A DNA stretch of 64,000 nucleotides from Candidatus Dactylopiibacterium sp. (GCA_031119555.1 JAVHXQ010000003.1:1-64000); one strand, 5' to 3'. Shown: positions 42,897 through 52,777, counted from the first letter of the stretch. Numbers and translations: made by a program. The notes: generated from the sequence alone by a model not told the origin.

Positions 42897-43484
42897 TCAC
42901 TGTCCCAGCAGGGCGCGCTTGAGCTCGGCCGACACCGGCTGTTCGCCGAGCCAGATGCGCAGCAGCGCGCGCCCCAGCGCGGCACTGGCGATGTCGCCGT
43001 GTGGCTGGCCGTTCACGCTGACGCGCACGTGGCCGCCTTCCAGGTCGATCTGCACGCGGTCGCCGTCGCTCACGCGGCCGACCTTGAAGAAGATCTTCTC
43101 GAGTTCGGCCACGGGCGCTTTCACGGCTTCGAGCTCGGCTTCGGGCAGGTTGGCATAAAGGCCGTCGCGCAGCGCATCGAGCAGCGAGGGGCCCTCGATG
43201 TTGCGCAGCATGTGCAGCACCACGCGGCGGGGGCCGTTGCCTTCGATGATGGCGGCGGCCTGGCTGCTCTTCTGCGGCAGGTAGAGGGCCGCGACATAAA
43301 CCTTGAACACCAGCCGCGTGCGCAGGCCCGCGCCGTTGAGCAGCAGCGTGCCCTGCGGCGTCTGCGCGCTGTCCGGCACGCTCACGCCGGCCACCTGTGC
43401 GGCCTGGGCCGGAAGCGCGATGAGCGCGGCGAGCGCCGAGGCGGCGAGCGCGCGGCGGAGGATGGAGTGGGTGATGGGTTTCAT
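42897..43484 (-). CDS. Chalcone-isomerase-like exported protein
   Basis: 195 aa with a signal peptide (ILRRALAASALAALIALPAQAAQ). The core VSVPDSAQTPQGTLLLNGAG, TRLVFKVYVAALYLPQKSS and IDLEGGHVRVSVNGQPHGDI is typical of the bacterial chalcone-isomerase-like domain (Chalcone_3), a fold also known as a fatty-acid-binding protein. Plant fatty-acid-binding relatives and the neighbouring fad genes suggest fatty-acid binding in the periplasm. No isomerase activity is implied. It starts 4 nt inside the DUF4442 gene end. Confidence 0.82.
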   Translation of the reverse strand: MKPITHSILRRALAASALAALIALPAQAAQVAGVSVPDSAQTPQGTLLLNGAGLRTRLVFKVYVAALYLPQKSSQAAAIIEGNGPRRVVLHMLRNIEGPSLLDALRDGLYANLPEAELEAVKAPVAELEKIFFKVGRVSDGDRVQIDLEGGHVRVSVNGQPHGDIASAALGRALLRIWLGEQPVSAELKRALLGQ

Positions 43485-43999
43485 GCGGGTCTCCTCGTGT
43501 CTTTCTTCTGCTTGTAGTGCGCCTTGTGGGCGATGTAGAGCGTGCGCTCGACCTGCGCATGCACGATGCCGTCCGCATCGCGCAGCTCGACGAGATAGTT
43601 GCAGTCGAGTTCGGGGGCCTCCGTCAGTTGCGCGCGGATGCGCTCGACTTCCTCGGGCGGGATATGGAAATCGGCATACAGCGTCTTCATGCCGGGCTTG
43701 CGGAAACGGATCGAGGCGGATTTGTCCCACACGATGTAATCGGGGCCCAGCGCCCAGATCAGCATGAACGGGTGGGGGCCGTCGGTGACCGCGAAGATCG
43801 AGCCGCCGAAGATGGAGCCGACCATGTTGCGCGTGCTGCGCCGCAAGCCCAGGCTCACGCGGATATGGCTCAGATCGGGCGCGACGTAATCGACGCGGCC
43901 GCCCGTGCGCCGGTAGGCCGGGTGCCAGTTGAAGCCCCAGCGCACCAGCGGAGCGAGCCACGGTGCGGGCACCTTGCGAAGCCAGTTTCCGCCCGGCAT
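43481..43999 (-). CDS. DUF4442 hotdog-fold thioesterase-like protein
   Basis: 172 aa. It starts MPGGNWLRKVPAPWLAPLVR and contains GRVDYVAPDLSHIRVSLGLR, GSIFGGSIFAVTDGPHPFML and WDKSASIRFRKPGMKTLYAD, characteristic of DUF4442, a hotdog domain related to acyl-CoA thioesterases. It probably hydrolyses or binds an acyl-CoA. It is 3 nt after the thiolase stop and overlaps the next gene by 4 nt. Confidence 0.8.
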   Translation of the reverse strand: MPGGNWLRKVPAPWLAPLVRWGFNWHPAYRRTGGRVDYVAPDLSHIRVSLGLRRSTRNMVGSIFGGSIFAVTDGPHPFMLIWALGPDYIVWDKSASIRFRKPGMKTLYADFHIPPEEVERIRAQLTEAPELDCNYLVELRDADGIVHAQVERTLYIAHKAHYKQKKDTRRPA

Positions 44000-44002
44000 G
44001 GC

Positions 44003-45205
44003 TCAGACCCGTTCGAACAGGCCGGCCGCGCCCATGCCGGTGCCGATGCACATGCTGACCAGGCCGTAACGCAGCGCGGGGTCGCGCTGCATCGCGCTCA
44101 TCAGCGTGGCGACGCGGATCGCGCCGGTGGCGCCGAGCGGATGACCCAGCGCGATCGCGCCGCCCAGCGGATTGACGCGCGCGGGGTCCATGTCCAGCGT
44201 GCGCATCACCGCGAGCGCCTGCGCCGCAAAGGCTTCGTTGAGTTCGATCCAGTCGATGTCCAGCAGCGTCAGGCCGGCCGGCTCGAGTACGCGCGGGATC
44301 GCTTCCACGGGGCCTATGCCCATGACTTCGGGGGGCACCCCGGCCACCGAGAAACCCCGGTAGCGCGCGATCGGCGTGACGCCGTAGCGCTTGACGGCGG
44401 TCTCGCTCATGAGCAGCACCGCGCCCGCGCCGTCGGACATCTGCGAGCTGTTGCCCGCCGTCACGCTGCCTTGCGCGGCGAACACCGGGCGCAGCTTGGC
44501 CAGCCCCTCGCGCGAGCTGTCGGCGCGCGGCCCTTCGTCGTGCTCCACCCAGCGTTCCACGATGCGGACCGCGCCGCCGGCAAGGTCGGGCAGGTGTTCG
44601 CGCACGGCATAGGGCGTGATCTCGGCGGCGAAATGCCCCGCCGCGATGGCGGCGCTGGCCTTCTCGTGCGAGGCCTGCGCGAAGGCGTCCTGGTCCTCGC
44701 GCGAGACCCCGTAGCGCTGCGCCACCTTCTCAGCCGTGAGGCCCATGCCGTAGGCGATCGCGCGGTTCTCCGCGTCCGCGAAGACGGCCGGATTCATCGC
44801 CACCTTGTTGCCCATCATCTGCGGCATCACGGTCATGGACTCGGTGCCCGCGCCTATCATCACGTCCGCTTCGCCGAGCTGGATGCGCCGCGCCGCCTCG
44901 GCCACGGCGTTGAGCCCCGAGGCGCAGAAGCGGTTGAGCGTGACGCCCGGCACGCGGTCCGGAAAGCCCGCCAGCAGCACGCCGATGCGCGCCACGTTCA
45001 TGCCCTGCTCGGCTTCGGGCATCGCGCAGCCCACCACCACGTCGCCGACCTCCTGCAACGCGAGCTGCGGGACTTGCGCGGTGACGGCACGCAGCACGTG
45101 GGCGAGCATGTCGTCGGGGCGTACGTGACGGAAGGCGCCGCGGCGCTTGGCGACCGGGGTGCGCGTGGCGGCGACGATGTAGGCATCCTGGATCTGTCTG
45201 TTCAT
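44003..45205 (-). CDS. fadA: Acetyl-CoA C-acyltransferase (thiolase), partner of HCDH-ECH protein
   Basis: 400 aa. Nucleophilic Cys94 in [17 protein letters not shown], the His motif in [14 protein letters not shown] and [12 protein letters not shown], and the second active-site Cys in [12 protein letters not shown]. It cleaves 3-ketoacyl-CoA to acetyl-CoA and shortened acyl-CoA. It follows the HCDH-ECH gene by 88 nt, the usual fadN-fadA or fadB-fadA style pairing. Confidence 0.92.
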   Translation of the reverse strand: MNRQIQDAYIVAATRTPVAKRRGAFRHVRPDDMLAHVLRAVTAQVPQLALQEVGDVVVGCAMPEAEQGMNVARIGVLLAGFPDRVPGVTLNRFCASGLNAVAEAARRIQLGEADVMIGAGTESMTVMPQMMGNKVAMNPAVFADAENRAIAYGMGLTAEKVAQRYGVSREDQDAFAQASHEKASAAIAAGHFAAEITPYAVREHLPDLAGGAVRIVERWVEHDEGPRADSSREGLAKLRPVFAAQGSVTAGNSSQMSDGAGAVLLMSETAVKRYGVTPIARYRGFSVAGVPPEVMGIGPVEAIPRVLEPAGLTLLDIDWIELNEAFAAQALAVMRTLDMDPARVNPLGGAIALGHPLGATGAIRVATLMSAMQRDPALRYGLVSMCIGTGMGAAGLFERV

Positions 45206-45293
45206 CTTCGTTTCCTCTGCGGGGGGCGGGGCGAAGGGCCGGGGCGCGCGGAGCGGTTCCGCGCCGTGTGCCGGTGGGCCTGCGCGGGCGCCG

Positions 45294-47675
45294 TCAGTTT
45301 CTCAAGGGCTTGCCGGTTTCCAGCATGTGCACGAGGCGCGCCGCGGTTTCCGGCGTGCCGAGCAGCGTCACGAACTGCTCGCGTTCCACGTCCAGCAGCC
45401 AGCGTTCGTCGACGAGGCTGCCGCCTTCCACATCGCCACCGCAGAGCGCCGTGGCGATGGCCAGCGAGACGCGGTAGTCATGGGGCGAGATCAGGCCGCC
45501 TTCGCGCATGTTCTCCAGCATCATCTGCAGCGTGGCGATGCCGCCGCGCCCGGCCACCGGAATGCCGGCGGGCGCGAGCGGCGCGCGGTGACCGGCGGCG
45601 TGCAGCGCGCGCGCGGTCTGGCGGGCCACGTGCAGCACCTCGTGGGCATGCGGCACCACGATGTCCTGCTCGCGCAGGAAGCCCAGCTCGGCGGCCTGCA
45701 GCGCGCTCTTGCCGAGCTGCCCCAGGGCGAGGGTCTGGAAGATCCCCTGCAGCCAGTTCATGGGATCGTTGGTTGCCGTGCGCGCGGCCGCGCGGCTCGT
45801 GCGCAGCGCGAACTCCTTGCAGCCACCGCCGGCCGGGATCAGGCCCACGCCGGCTTCGACAAGCCCGATGTAGCTTTCCTGCGCGCACACCGCGCGCGTG
45901 GCATGCATCACGATCTCGCAACCGCCGCCGAGCGCCAGGCCGCTGACGGCGGCGATCACGGGGATCTGCGCGTATTTCAGCGTCTGGCTCATCTGCTGGA
46001 ACTTCGCGACGATGCCTTCGAGCGCGACGAAATCGCCCGCCTCCAGCAGCGGGCGGATCTGCTTGAGGTTGGCGCCGACCGAGAAGGGCCCGGCCGGCTG
46101 CCAGATCACGAGGCCGTCGTGCTCGCGCTCGGCCCGGTGCACCGCTTCGATGATGCCGTCGAGCACCACGGGGCCCACGGCGTTCATCCTGCTCTTGAAC
46201 GAGAGCACGGGAACATGGCGGCCGTCTTCGTCGTCCAGCGTCCACAGGCGGACTTCGGGATTCTCCCAGAGCGTGCGCGTGGCGCGCTCGGCTTCGCCCG
46301 TGACGCGCTCGGGGAAGAGCTGGCGCTGATACACGGGTAGCGCCGAACGGGCCACGAAGCGTGCGCCGGCGGCGTCGAAGGCGCCTTCGACGCGATGCAC
46401 GCCGTCGAGGGTGTCCACCCAGGCCGGCAGCGGCGTGGCGCTCATGGCGTGGCCCGCCGCGATGTCGGCCGCGATCGCGGCGGCAACGGTCTGCCAGCCT
46501 GCCTCCTGCCACGTCTCGAAGGGGCCTTGCGCCCAGCCGAAGCCCCAGCGCATGGCCAGATCCACGTCGCGCGCGCTGTGCGCGATGGCGCTCAGGTGAT
46601 GCGCGGCGTAGTGGAAAACATCGCGGAAAATCGCCCACAGGAAGCGTGCCTGCGGATGCGCGCTCGCGCGCAGCGCCGCCAGGCGGCGGCCGGCGTCGCG
46701 CTCGGCGAGGATGGCCGCCACCTCGGGCGCCACTTCGGCGCCGGAATCGCGGTACTCGCCGCGGGCGGGGTCGAGCACGCGGATCTTCTTGCCTTCCTTG
46801 CGGTAGATGCCCGCGCCGCTCTTCTGCCCCAGCGCGCCCTGGCCGACCAGGGTTTCGAGCCATGCGGGCAGCTTGAAGTGCGCGGCCCAGGGGTCGTCCG
46901 GCAGGGTCGCGATCATGGTGCGGATCACGTGCGTGAGCGTATCCAGCCCGACGACGTCGGCCGTGCGGTAGGTCGCGCTCTTGGGGCGGCCGATGAGCGG
47001 CCCCGTGAGGGCATCGACCTCGTCGAAGCCGAGGCCCAGGCGTTCGGTATGGTGCAGCACCGCCAGGATGGAGAACACGCCGATGCGGTTGGCGACGAAG
47101 TTCGGGGTGTCGAGCGCGCGGATCACGCTCTTGCCCAGCGTGCTCGTGAGGAAGGTTTCGAGCCGGTCGAGCAGCGCGGGGTGCGTGCCACGGCTCGCGA
47201 TGAGTTCCACGAGCGGCATGTAGCGCGGCGGGTTGAAGAAGTGCACGCCGCAGAAGCGCGCCTGCAGGGATTCGGGGCAGCCCTCGGCAAGCGTGTTGAT
47301 CGACAGGCCCGACGTATTGCTCGCGAAGATGGCCTTGTCATGCAGGTGCGGAGCCACGCGTGCGTAGAGCGCGTGTTTCCATTCGGTCTTTTCGGCGATG
47401 GCTTCGATCACCAGATCGCATTCGGCGAGCCGGTCCAGATGCTGGTCGTAGTTGGCCACCTCGATCTGGCGCGCGAGGTCGGCGCGCGCGAGCGGGGCCG
47501 GTTCCAGCCGGGCGAGGCCGGCGATGGCTTTCTTCACGATGCCGTCGGCATCGTCCTTGCCGGGCAGGTCGAACAGGATGACCGGCACGCCCGAATTGAC
47601 GCAATGGGCCGCGATCTGCGCGCCCATGACGCCGGCGCCCAGGACGGCCACCTTGCGGATGATGAACTTGCTCAC
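45294..47675 (-). CDS. Multifunctional 3-hydroxyacyl-CoA dehydrogenase / enoyl-CoA hydratase (HCDH first)
   Basis: 793 aa. The NAD-binding domain is N-terminal (VAVLGAGVMGAQIA, GAGVMG at 13-18; HFFNPPRYMPLVEL; VANRIGVFSI), and the enoyl-CoA hydratase domain is C-terminal (FSVGANLKQI, GLALGGGCEIV near 575, VEAGVGLIPAGGG). This order is the reverse of E. coli FadB and matches the FadN type. It makes 3-ketoacyl-CoA for the thiolase downstream. A second multifunctional enzyme with opposite order lies at 49530. Confidence 0.92.
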   Translation of the reverse strand: MSKFIIRKVAVLGAGVMGAQIAAHCVNSGVPVILFDLPGKDDADGIVKKAIAGLARLEPAPLARADLARQIEVANYDQHLDRLAECDLVIEAIAEKTEWKHALYARVAPHLHDKAIFASNTSGLSINTLAEGCPESLQARFCGVHFFNPPRYMPLVELIASRGTHPALLDRLETFLTSTLGKSVIRALDTPNFVANRIGVFSILAVLHHTERLGLGFDEVDALTGPLIGRPKSATYRTADVVGLDTLTHVIRTMIATLPDDPWAAHFKLPAWLETLVGQGALGQKSGAGIYRKEGKKIRVLDPARGEYRDSGAEVAPEVAAILAERDAGRRLAALRASAHPQARFLWAIFRDVFHYAAHHLSAIAHSARDVDLAMRWGFGWAQGPFETWQEAGWQTVAAAIAADIAAGHAMSATPLPAWVDTLDGVHRVEGAFDAAGARFVARSALPVYQRQLFPERVTGEAERATRTLWENPEVRLWTLDDEDGRHVPVLSFKSRMNAVGPVVLDGIIEAVHRAEREHDGLVIWQPAGPFSVGANLKQIRPLLEAGDFVALEGIVAKFQQMSQTLKYAQIPVIAAVSGLALGGGCEIVMHATRAVCAQESYIGLVEAGVGLIPAGGGCKEFALRTSRAAARTATNDPMNWLQGIFQTLALGQLGKSALQAAELGFLREQDIVVPHAHEVLHVARQTARALHAAGHRAPLAPAGIPVAGRGGIATLQMMLENMREGGLISPHDYRVSLAIATALCGGDVEGGSLVDERWLLDVEREQFVTLLGTPETAARLVHMLETGKPLRN

Positions 47676-47834
47676 GGAATTCTCCTGTGGGTTGGCGCCG
47701 GTTCGCGCGCGGGGGCAGACCTCCGCCGGCGTGGCGCGCGTGGCGCCGTGCGGTGCCGGCGGTCTCCTGCCGCGTTGCGCGATCCGGTGCGAGCGCCGCT
47801 GCCCGCTCTGCGGCGGGCTGGCGGCCGGCCGCGC

Positions 47835-49115
47835 TCAGAACGAGCGGGAGTACTGCACGCCGAGGATCGCCACGCTGCCTTCATACGTGCCGGTCACGCG
47901 GCCACGGCCTTCGGCGGTCTGGTCGTTGTCGATCTTCGTGTCCTTGATGAACAGGTAGCCCGCGCCCACGTCGATGCGGCTGTCGCGATCGAGCGCGTAG
48001 CCCGCGCCCAGCGTGAGCCAGAGGCGGTCGTTGTCGGGCAGCGACGTCAGGCGCGAAGCGTCGGAGCGCACGGGGGACTGATCCCAGGCGATGCCGTAGC
48101 GCAGCTTCCACTTGTCATTGAGGGTCTGGCTCGCGCCCAGCGCCACGCGCCAGGTGTCGCGGAAATCGGCGTGCAGCACCTGGGCCGTGCTGCCGGCCTG
48201 GGCCCCGCTGTCGCGCAGGATGTCGATGCTGCCGATCTTGCCCCAGCCCGTGCGCGACACGTCGCCCAGCAGCTCCCAGTTGCCGATGCGGTGCGAGGCG
48301 CTCGCGATCCAGGTGTCGGGCAGCTTGATCGATGCCTTGGCCAGCACGTCGGGCGACACGAGCTGGTTGCTCGATTTCAGCGTGCCCGACAGATCGTGCT
48401 TGACGGCCGAGCGGTAGGACAGGCCCAGGCGCGTGGCTTCGGTGAGCTTGAACTGGGCGCCGGCGTTCCAGCCCCAGCCCTCGCTCGTGGCGTCCAGCGT
48501 CACGCGGGTGTTCTGCACGGCCGGGGTGAGGCCGGGCAGCGGCCCGGCGACCGCGGCCATGCGTTCGTACTGCGCTTCCATGCGCTGCCAGTTCACCCCC
48601 GCGCCCAGCGACAGGCGCTCATTGACGCGCCAGGCCACGGCCGGATTCACGTTGTAGGTCTTGATGTCGAACTCGATGGAGTGGAAGCGGCCGACCCAGT
48701 CCTGGTCGTACACGGTGGCCAGTCCGAAGGGAGCGTTGATACCCAGGCCCAGGTACCAGTCGCGGTTCAGCGCGTAGGTGAAGTAGGTGTTGGGCAGCGC
48801 GGACAGGCCGCCCGCGTCGCCGCCGTTGCTGCCGCGTGTGGCCGGCGCCACGTTGGAGCCGTCGTCCCTGAACTTGAAGCTGGGCTGGATCAGCGCCGCG
48901 CCCAGTGAGACTTCGCGCTCGCGCAGTTCCGTCATGGCCGCCGGGTTGAAATAGAGCACGCTGGCGTTCTCCGCCTGGACCGCCGAGCCGGCGTAGGCGT
49001 TGCCCAGGCCGGTGGAGTTCTGTTCCAGCAGCTGGAAGCCGGAGGCGGACGCGCCCTGGGCCAGGGCGAGGCCGCCGATGAGGGCGATGCTGTGCGAGAT
49101 CATGGTTCTTGTCAT
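47835..49115 (-). CDS. fadL: FadL-type long-chain fatty-acid outer-membrane transporter
   Basis: 426 aa. Signal peptide (IALIGGLALAQGASASG), then SGFQLLEQNSTGLGNAYAGS, the N-terminal hatch typical of OmpP1/FadL/TodX, with NASVLYFNPAAMTEL, and a beta-barrel ending in Phe (VQYSRSF). It imports fatty acids or hydrophobic compounds. Spacers of 159 nt downstream and 34 nt upstream surround it in the fad cluster, so it is probably in the main transcript. Confidence 0.92.
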   Translation of the reverse strand: MTRTMISHSIALIGGLALAQGASASGFQLLEQNSTGLGNAYAGSAVQAENASVLYFNPAAMTELREREVSLGAALIQPSFKFRDDGSNVAPATRGSNGGDAGGLSALPNTYFTYALNRDWYLGLGINAPFGLATVYDQDWVGRFHSIEFDIKTYNVNPAVAWRVNERLSLGAGVNWQRMEAQYERMAAVAGPLPGLTPAVQNTRVTLDATSEGWGWNAGAQFKLTEATRLGLSYRSAVKHDLSGTLKSSNQLVSPDVLAKASIKLPDTWIASASHRIGNWELLGDVSRTGWGKIGSIDILRDSGAQAGSTAQVLHADFRDTWRVALGASQTLNDKWKLRYGIAWDQSPVRSDASRLTSLPDNDRLWLTLGAGYALDRDSRIDVGAGYLFIKDTKIDNDQTAEGRGRVTGTYEGSVAILGVQYSRSF

Positions 49116-49149
49116 GCTTTGTCTCCTGTCGGGTGGGCGAAGCGCGGGG

Positions 49150-49533
49150 CTACTGAGGCGGCAGCGGCCGCTTCCTGCCGCTGTCGTCGATGGCTACATA
49201 GGTCAGGCTGGCGTCCGCGACCTTCACGATGAAGGGGCTCTGCGGATCACGCTCGCAATAGACTTCGACCTCCACCGTCATGGAGGTCGTGCCTTCGCGC
49301 ACGAGGCGCGCGTAGAAACTGACGAGATCGCTCTTGAAGATTGGCGCGCGGAAGGTGCAGCCGTTCACGGCCAGGGTCACGACGCGGCCGCGCGCGCGGC
49401 GCACCGCCGGCACCACGCCGGCGAGGTCGATGTGCGAGAGGATCCAGCCGCCAAAGACATCGCCCGCCGCGTTGAGATCCTTGGGCAGCGGCAGGACGCG
49501 CAGCACGGGTTCGTCGCGCGGCAGGGCCGTCAT
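49150..49533 (-). CDS. YciA-like acyl-CoA thioesterase
   Basis: 127 aa hotdog protein from ATG 49533. Recognised by LRVLPLPKDLNAAGDVFGGW (N..GDVFGGW is the catalytic Asp region), LSHIDLAGVVPAVRRARGRV and VTLAVNGCTFRAPIFKSDLV. It hydrolyses acyl-CoA, probably relieving acyl-CoA build-up. It overlaps the multifunctional enzyme gene by 4 nt. Confidence 0.86.
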   Translation of the reverse strand: MTALPRDEPVLRVLPLPKDLNAAGDVFGGWILSHIDLAGVVPAVRRARGRVVTLAVNGCTFRAPIFKSDLVSFYARLVREGTTSMTVEVEVYCERDPQSPFIVKVADASLTYVAIDDSGRKRPLPPQ

Positions 49534-51491
49534 CGGGCGTGCCTCGCGGCGTAGTGCAGGGGGCCGCCCGTCCAGGGGGCGAAGCCGGTGCCGAAGATCA
49601 CGCCGGCGTCCGCGAGGTCGGCATCGGCCACCACGCCGGCGGCCAGACAGCGTTGCGTGGCGGCGAGCAGCGGGGCCACGAGCCGTTCGGTGAGGCCCGC
49701 TGGCACGTCGCCGGGCGGATTCTTCTGGGCGCGGCCGTCCGTCCAGCGGTAATAGCCCTCGCCACTCTTGCGCCCGAGCTTGCCGGCGGCGACGCGGCTC
49801 TGCAGGCGGGCGGGGACTTCCTGCGCGCCGGTGAGCGCACGCCCCGTCGCGAGCGCGATGTCCAGCCCCACCGTGTCCGCGAGTTCGATCGGCCCCATGG
49901 GCATGCCGAAATCGGTGGCGGCACGATCCACGGTCTCGGGCGCGATGCCTTCCTCCACGCAGCGCAGGGCTTCGAGCAGATAGGGCCCCAGCACGGCATT
50001 GACGAGAAAGCCCGGCGCGCTCTTCACGGGCAGCGGCAGCTTGTCGAGCCCATGCACGAAGGCCGTCGCGCGGCGGACCGCGGTGGCGTCGCTGTGCTCG
50101 GTGCTCACCACTTCCACGAGCGGCATCATCGCGACCGGATTGAAGAAGTGGATGCCGACCAGGCGCTCCGGCGCGGCGAGCGCGGTGGCGATGTCTTCCA
50201 GGCGCAGGCTGGAGGTGTTGGTGGCGATCAGCGCGTCGGGCCGTGCGCGCGCTTCGATGTCGCGCAGCAGGGCGTGCTTGGCGTCGAGATTCTCGAAGAT
50301 CGCCTCGATGACCACGTCGGCCCGCCGCAGACCGTCTCCGCGCGGGTCGGCGATCAGGCGGTCCAGCGCGAAGCGCACCTGTTTGCGGTCGCCCCGGAAC
50401 TTCTTGCCGAAGCTCGTCGCGGCGCGCGCGATGGCCGGCGCGATGCGGTCCACGCCCTGATCCTGCAGCGTCACCGTGAGGCCGCGCAGCGCGCACCATG
50501 CCGCGATGTCGCCGCCCATCACACCCGCCCCCACGACATGGACGTGTCGCGGCGAGAAAGCGGCCTCGCCGCCGTCGTGCTTGCCCAAGCCCTTGAGGCG
50601 CTGCTGGAGGAAGAACACGCGCACGAGATTCATGGCCGTGCCCTGGCCCAGGAGGTGCTCGAACGAAGCCGGGTGCCCGGGCGGCACGGCCAGCGAGTTG
50701 CCGCCGAAATGCTGCCAGGTGTCGATGATGGCCCACGGTGCGGGGTAGTGCTCGCGGGGCGCCTTGCGCGCGACCTGTTTGCGCGCGGCGTTGGCGGCCA
50801 CGCCGCGCAGCGGGCCGCCCAGCAGGCGCTGCACGAAGCCCGGGCGGTGCGCGGGGCGGCCGGAACGCACGAGGATGCGCGCGGCATCCTCCATCACGCG
50901 GGGCGGCACGGCGTCGTCGACGAGCCCCATCTTGCGCGCGCGGCGGGCGTCGATCTGCTTGCCCGTGAGCATCATGTCCAGCGCGGCGGCCGGGCCGACG
51001 AGGCGCGGCAGGCGCAGCATGCCGCCCCAGCCCGGCACGATGCCCAGCATCACTTCCGGCAGGGCGAGGCGGGTGGCCGCTTCATCGACCGCGAGCCGGT
51101 AGCGGCAGGCCAGCGCGAGTTCCAGCCCGCCTCCCATGCAATGACCGCGGATCAGCGCCAGCGTGGGAAACGGCAGGGCTTCGATGCGCGCGTAGAGATC
51201 CCAGCTCTTCTGCACCATCGCGCGCGCCGCGGCGCCGTCGGCGAGCTGCGTGAATTCCTCGACGTTGGCGCCGGCGATGAAGCCTGCGTCCTTGCCGGAG
51301 CGGAAGACCAGCGCGACGGGCGGTTCGGCTTCGAGCGCGCGGATACGGGTGTCAAGTTCGGCGATCACCGCCGCGCCCAGGGTGTTGGTGGACACGCCCG
51401 GGCTGTCGAGCGTGAGCCAGGCGATGCCATCGGCATCGCGTGCGAGCTGCCAGTGTGGCAACTGGTGGGCAGGGGTTTCGTTCATGTTCAT
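49530..51491 (-). CDS. Multifunctional enoyl-CoA hydratase / 3-hydroxyacyl-CoA dehydrogenase (ECH first)
   Basis: 653 aa from ATG 51491, which overlaps the thiolase stop (TGATG-type); an open frame further upstream runs inside the thiolase gene and is rejected. The hydratase domain comes first (FIAGANVEEF, IRGHCMGGGLELAL near 113-126, PEVMLGIVPGWGG), then the NAD domain (VHVVGAGVMGGDI near 320, IHFFNPVAMMPLVEVV). This is the FadB/FadJ order. With the thiolase upstream it makes a second beta-oxidation pair, complementing the HCDH-first pair at 44003-47675. Confidence 0.92.
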   Translation of the reverse strand: MNMNETPAHQLPHWQLARDADGIAWLTLDSPGVSTNTLGAAVIAELDTRIRALEAEPPVALVFRSGKDAGFIAGANVEEFTQLADGAAARAMVQKSWDLYARIEALPFPTLALIRGHCMGGGLELALACRYRLAVDEAATRLALPEVMLGIVPGWGGMLRLPRLVGPAAALDMMLTGKQIDARRARKMGLVDDAVPPRVMEDAARILVRSGRPAHRPGFVQRLLGGPLRGVAANAARKQVARKAPREHYPAPWAIIDTWQHFGGNSLAVPPGHPASFEHLLGQGTAMNLVRVFFLQQRLKGLGKHDGGEAAFSPRHVHVVGAGVMGGDIAAWCALRGLTVTLQDQGVDRIAPAIARAATSFGKKFRGDRKQVRFALDRLIADPRGDGLRRADVVIEAIFENLDAKHALLRDIEARARPDALIATNTSSLRLEDIATALAAPERLVGIHFFNPVAMMPLVEVVSTEHSDATAVRRATAFVHGLDKLPLPVKSAPGFLVNAVLGPYLLEALRCVEEGIAPETVDRAATDFGMPMGPIELADTVGLDIALATGRALTGAQEVPARLQSRVAAGKLGRKSGEGYYRWTDGRAQKNPPGDVPAGLTERLVAPLLAATQRCLAAGVVADADLADAGVIFGTGFAPWTGGPLHYAARHAR

Positions 51492-52777
51492 CACAGGGCC
51501 TCCACGAGCATGGCGCCGCCCTGGCCGCCTCCGATGCAGATGCTGGCGATGCCCCGGCGACCGCCCGTGCGGCGCAGCACGTGCAGCAGATGCAGCACGA
51601 TGCGCGCCCCGCTCGCGCCGACCGGGTGCCCCAGCGCCACGGCGCCGCCATCCACGTTGAGCCTGTCTTCGTCGAGCGCGCCGAGCGCGCCCGGCAGACC
51701 GAGCTGTTCGCGGCAGTAGGTTTCGTCCTGCCAGGCGCGCAGGCAGCCGATCACCTGCGCGGCGAAGGCTTCGTTGATTTCCCAGGCATCCAGGTCGTTG
51801 AGCGCCAGGCCATGGCGCTGCAGGATGGGGGTGGCGGCGTGCACCGGCCCCAGGCCCATCTGCTCGGGGGCGAGGCCTGCCCACTGGCTGTCGCGGATCA
51901 CGCCGATGGGGGAGAGACCGTGCCGCGCGACGGCTTCTTCGGACGCGAGGATCAGCCAGCTCGCGCCATCCGTCACCTGCGAGCTGTTGCCGGGCGTGAC
52001 GCGGCCGTACTTCTTGTCGAAAAAGGGCTTGAGCTTGGCGAGGTTGGGCAGCGAGGAGTCGCGTCTGAGGCCATCGTCGGCGGCATAGGGCGTGCCCTTT
52101 TCATCGATGAGCGCGGCCAGTTCGGCATCGAAGTGGCCGGCATCCACGGCGGCCGCCAGGCGTTGATGGCTGCGCACCGAGAAGGCGTCCATCTCGGTCC
52201 GCGTGATCCGGAAGCGCCAGGCGAGGTTCTCGGCGGTTTGCCCCATGAGCAGGCCGACGACGGGGTCGGTGAGGCCCTTGACGATGCCGATCACGGGCGC
52301 GAGGTAGCCCAGGCGGAACCGGCGCAGCGCGGCGAGCCGCTGGCCAAGGCTTTTCGCGGCATACCAGCCCGACAGCCAGCGCACCATGCTGTCGGAGAAC
52401 AGCAGCGGCGCGCGCGAGAGCGCATCGACGCCCCCCGCGAGCACGAGCTGCGAGCGCCCCGACTGGATGTTGGCGATGGCGGAGTCGAGCGCCTGCATGC
52501 CCGAGGCGCAGTTGCGCATGACCGTCCAGCCCGGCACTGCGTTGCCGCAGCCCATGCGCAGCGCGGCGACGCGGCCGATGTTCACTTCGTCGGGCGAGGG
52601 CGACGCGCAGCCCAGGATCACTTCATCCAGTTCATCGGCCGCAAAGGGCTGGCGGGCGAGCAGGGCGCGCCCGGCCACCGTGGCCAGATCGGATGCGGCG
52701 AACGGGCCGGGGGCGTTCTTCGCCTTCAGGAAGGGCGTGCGCGCGCCATCGATCACATAGACGGGGCGAAACATCAC
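51491..52777 (-). CDS. Acetyl-CoA C-acyltransferase, FadI-like thiolase
   Basis: 428 aa. Nucleophile Cys90 in MRNCASGMQALDSAIANIQ, EINEAFAAQVIGC, ALGHPVGASGARIV and the late SICIGGGQGGAM. It has an insertion (RWLSGWYAAKSLGQRLAAL) typical of FadI-type thiolases, which act on longer or varied chains. It overlaps fadE by 4 nt and the downstream multifunctional gene by 1 nt, giving a fadE-thiolase-ECH/HCDH core operon. Confidence 0.92.
   Translation of the reverse strand: MMFRPVYVIDGARTPFLKAKNAPGPFAASDLATVAGRALLARQPFAADELDEVILGCASPSPDEVNIGRVAALRMGCGNAVPGWTVMRNCASGMQALDSAIANIQSGRSQLVLAGGVDALSRAPLLFSDSMVRWLSGWYAAKSLGQRLAALRRFRLGYLAPVIGIVKGLTDPVVGLLMGQTAENLAWRFRITRTEMDAFSVRSHQRLAAAVDAGHFDAELAALIDEKGTPYAADDGLRRDSSLPNLAKLKPFFDKKYGRVTPGNSSQVTDGASWLILASEEAVARHGLSPIGVIRDSQWAGLAPEQMGLGPVHAATPILQRHGLALNDLDAWEINEAFAAQVIGCLRAWQDETYCREQLGLPGALGALDEDRLNVDGGAVALGHPVGASGARIVLHLLHVLRRTGGRRGIASICIGGGQGGAMLVEAL

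Noticed and set aside
46395-48908. 837-aa open frame on the plus strand
   Set aside because: Antisense to the HCDH-ECH and fadL genes.
49530-51884. 784-aa reading of the ECH-HCDH gene
   Set aside because: The extra 131 residues lie inside the thiolase gene in another frame; ATG 51491 gives the normal hydratase N-terminus.
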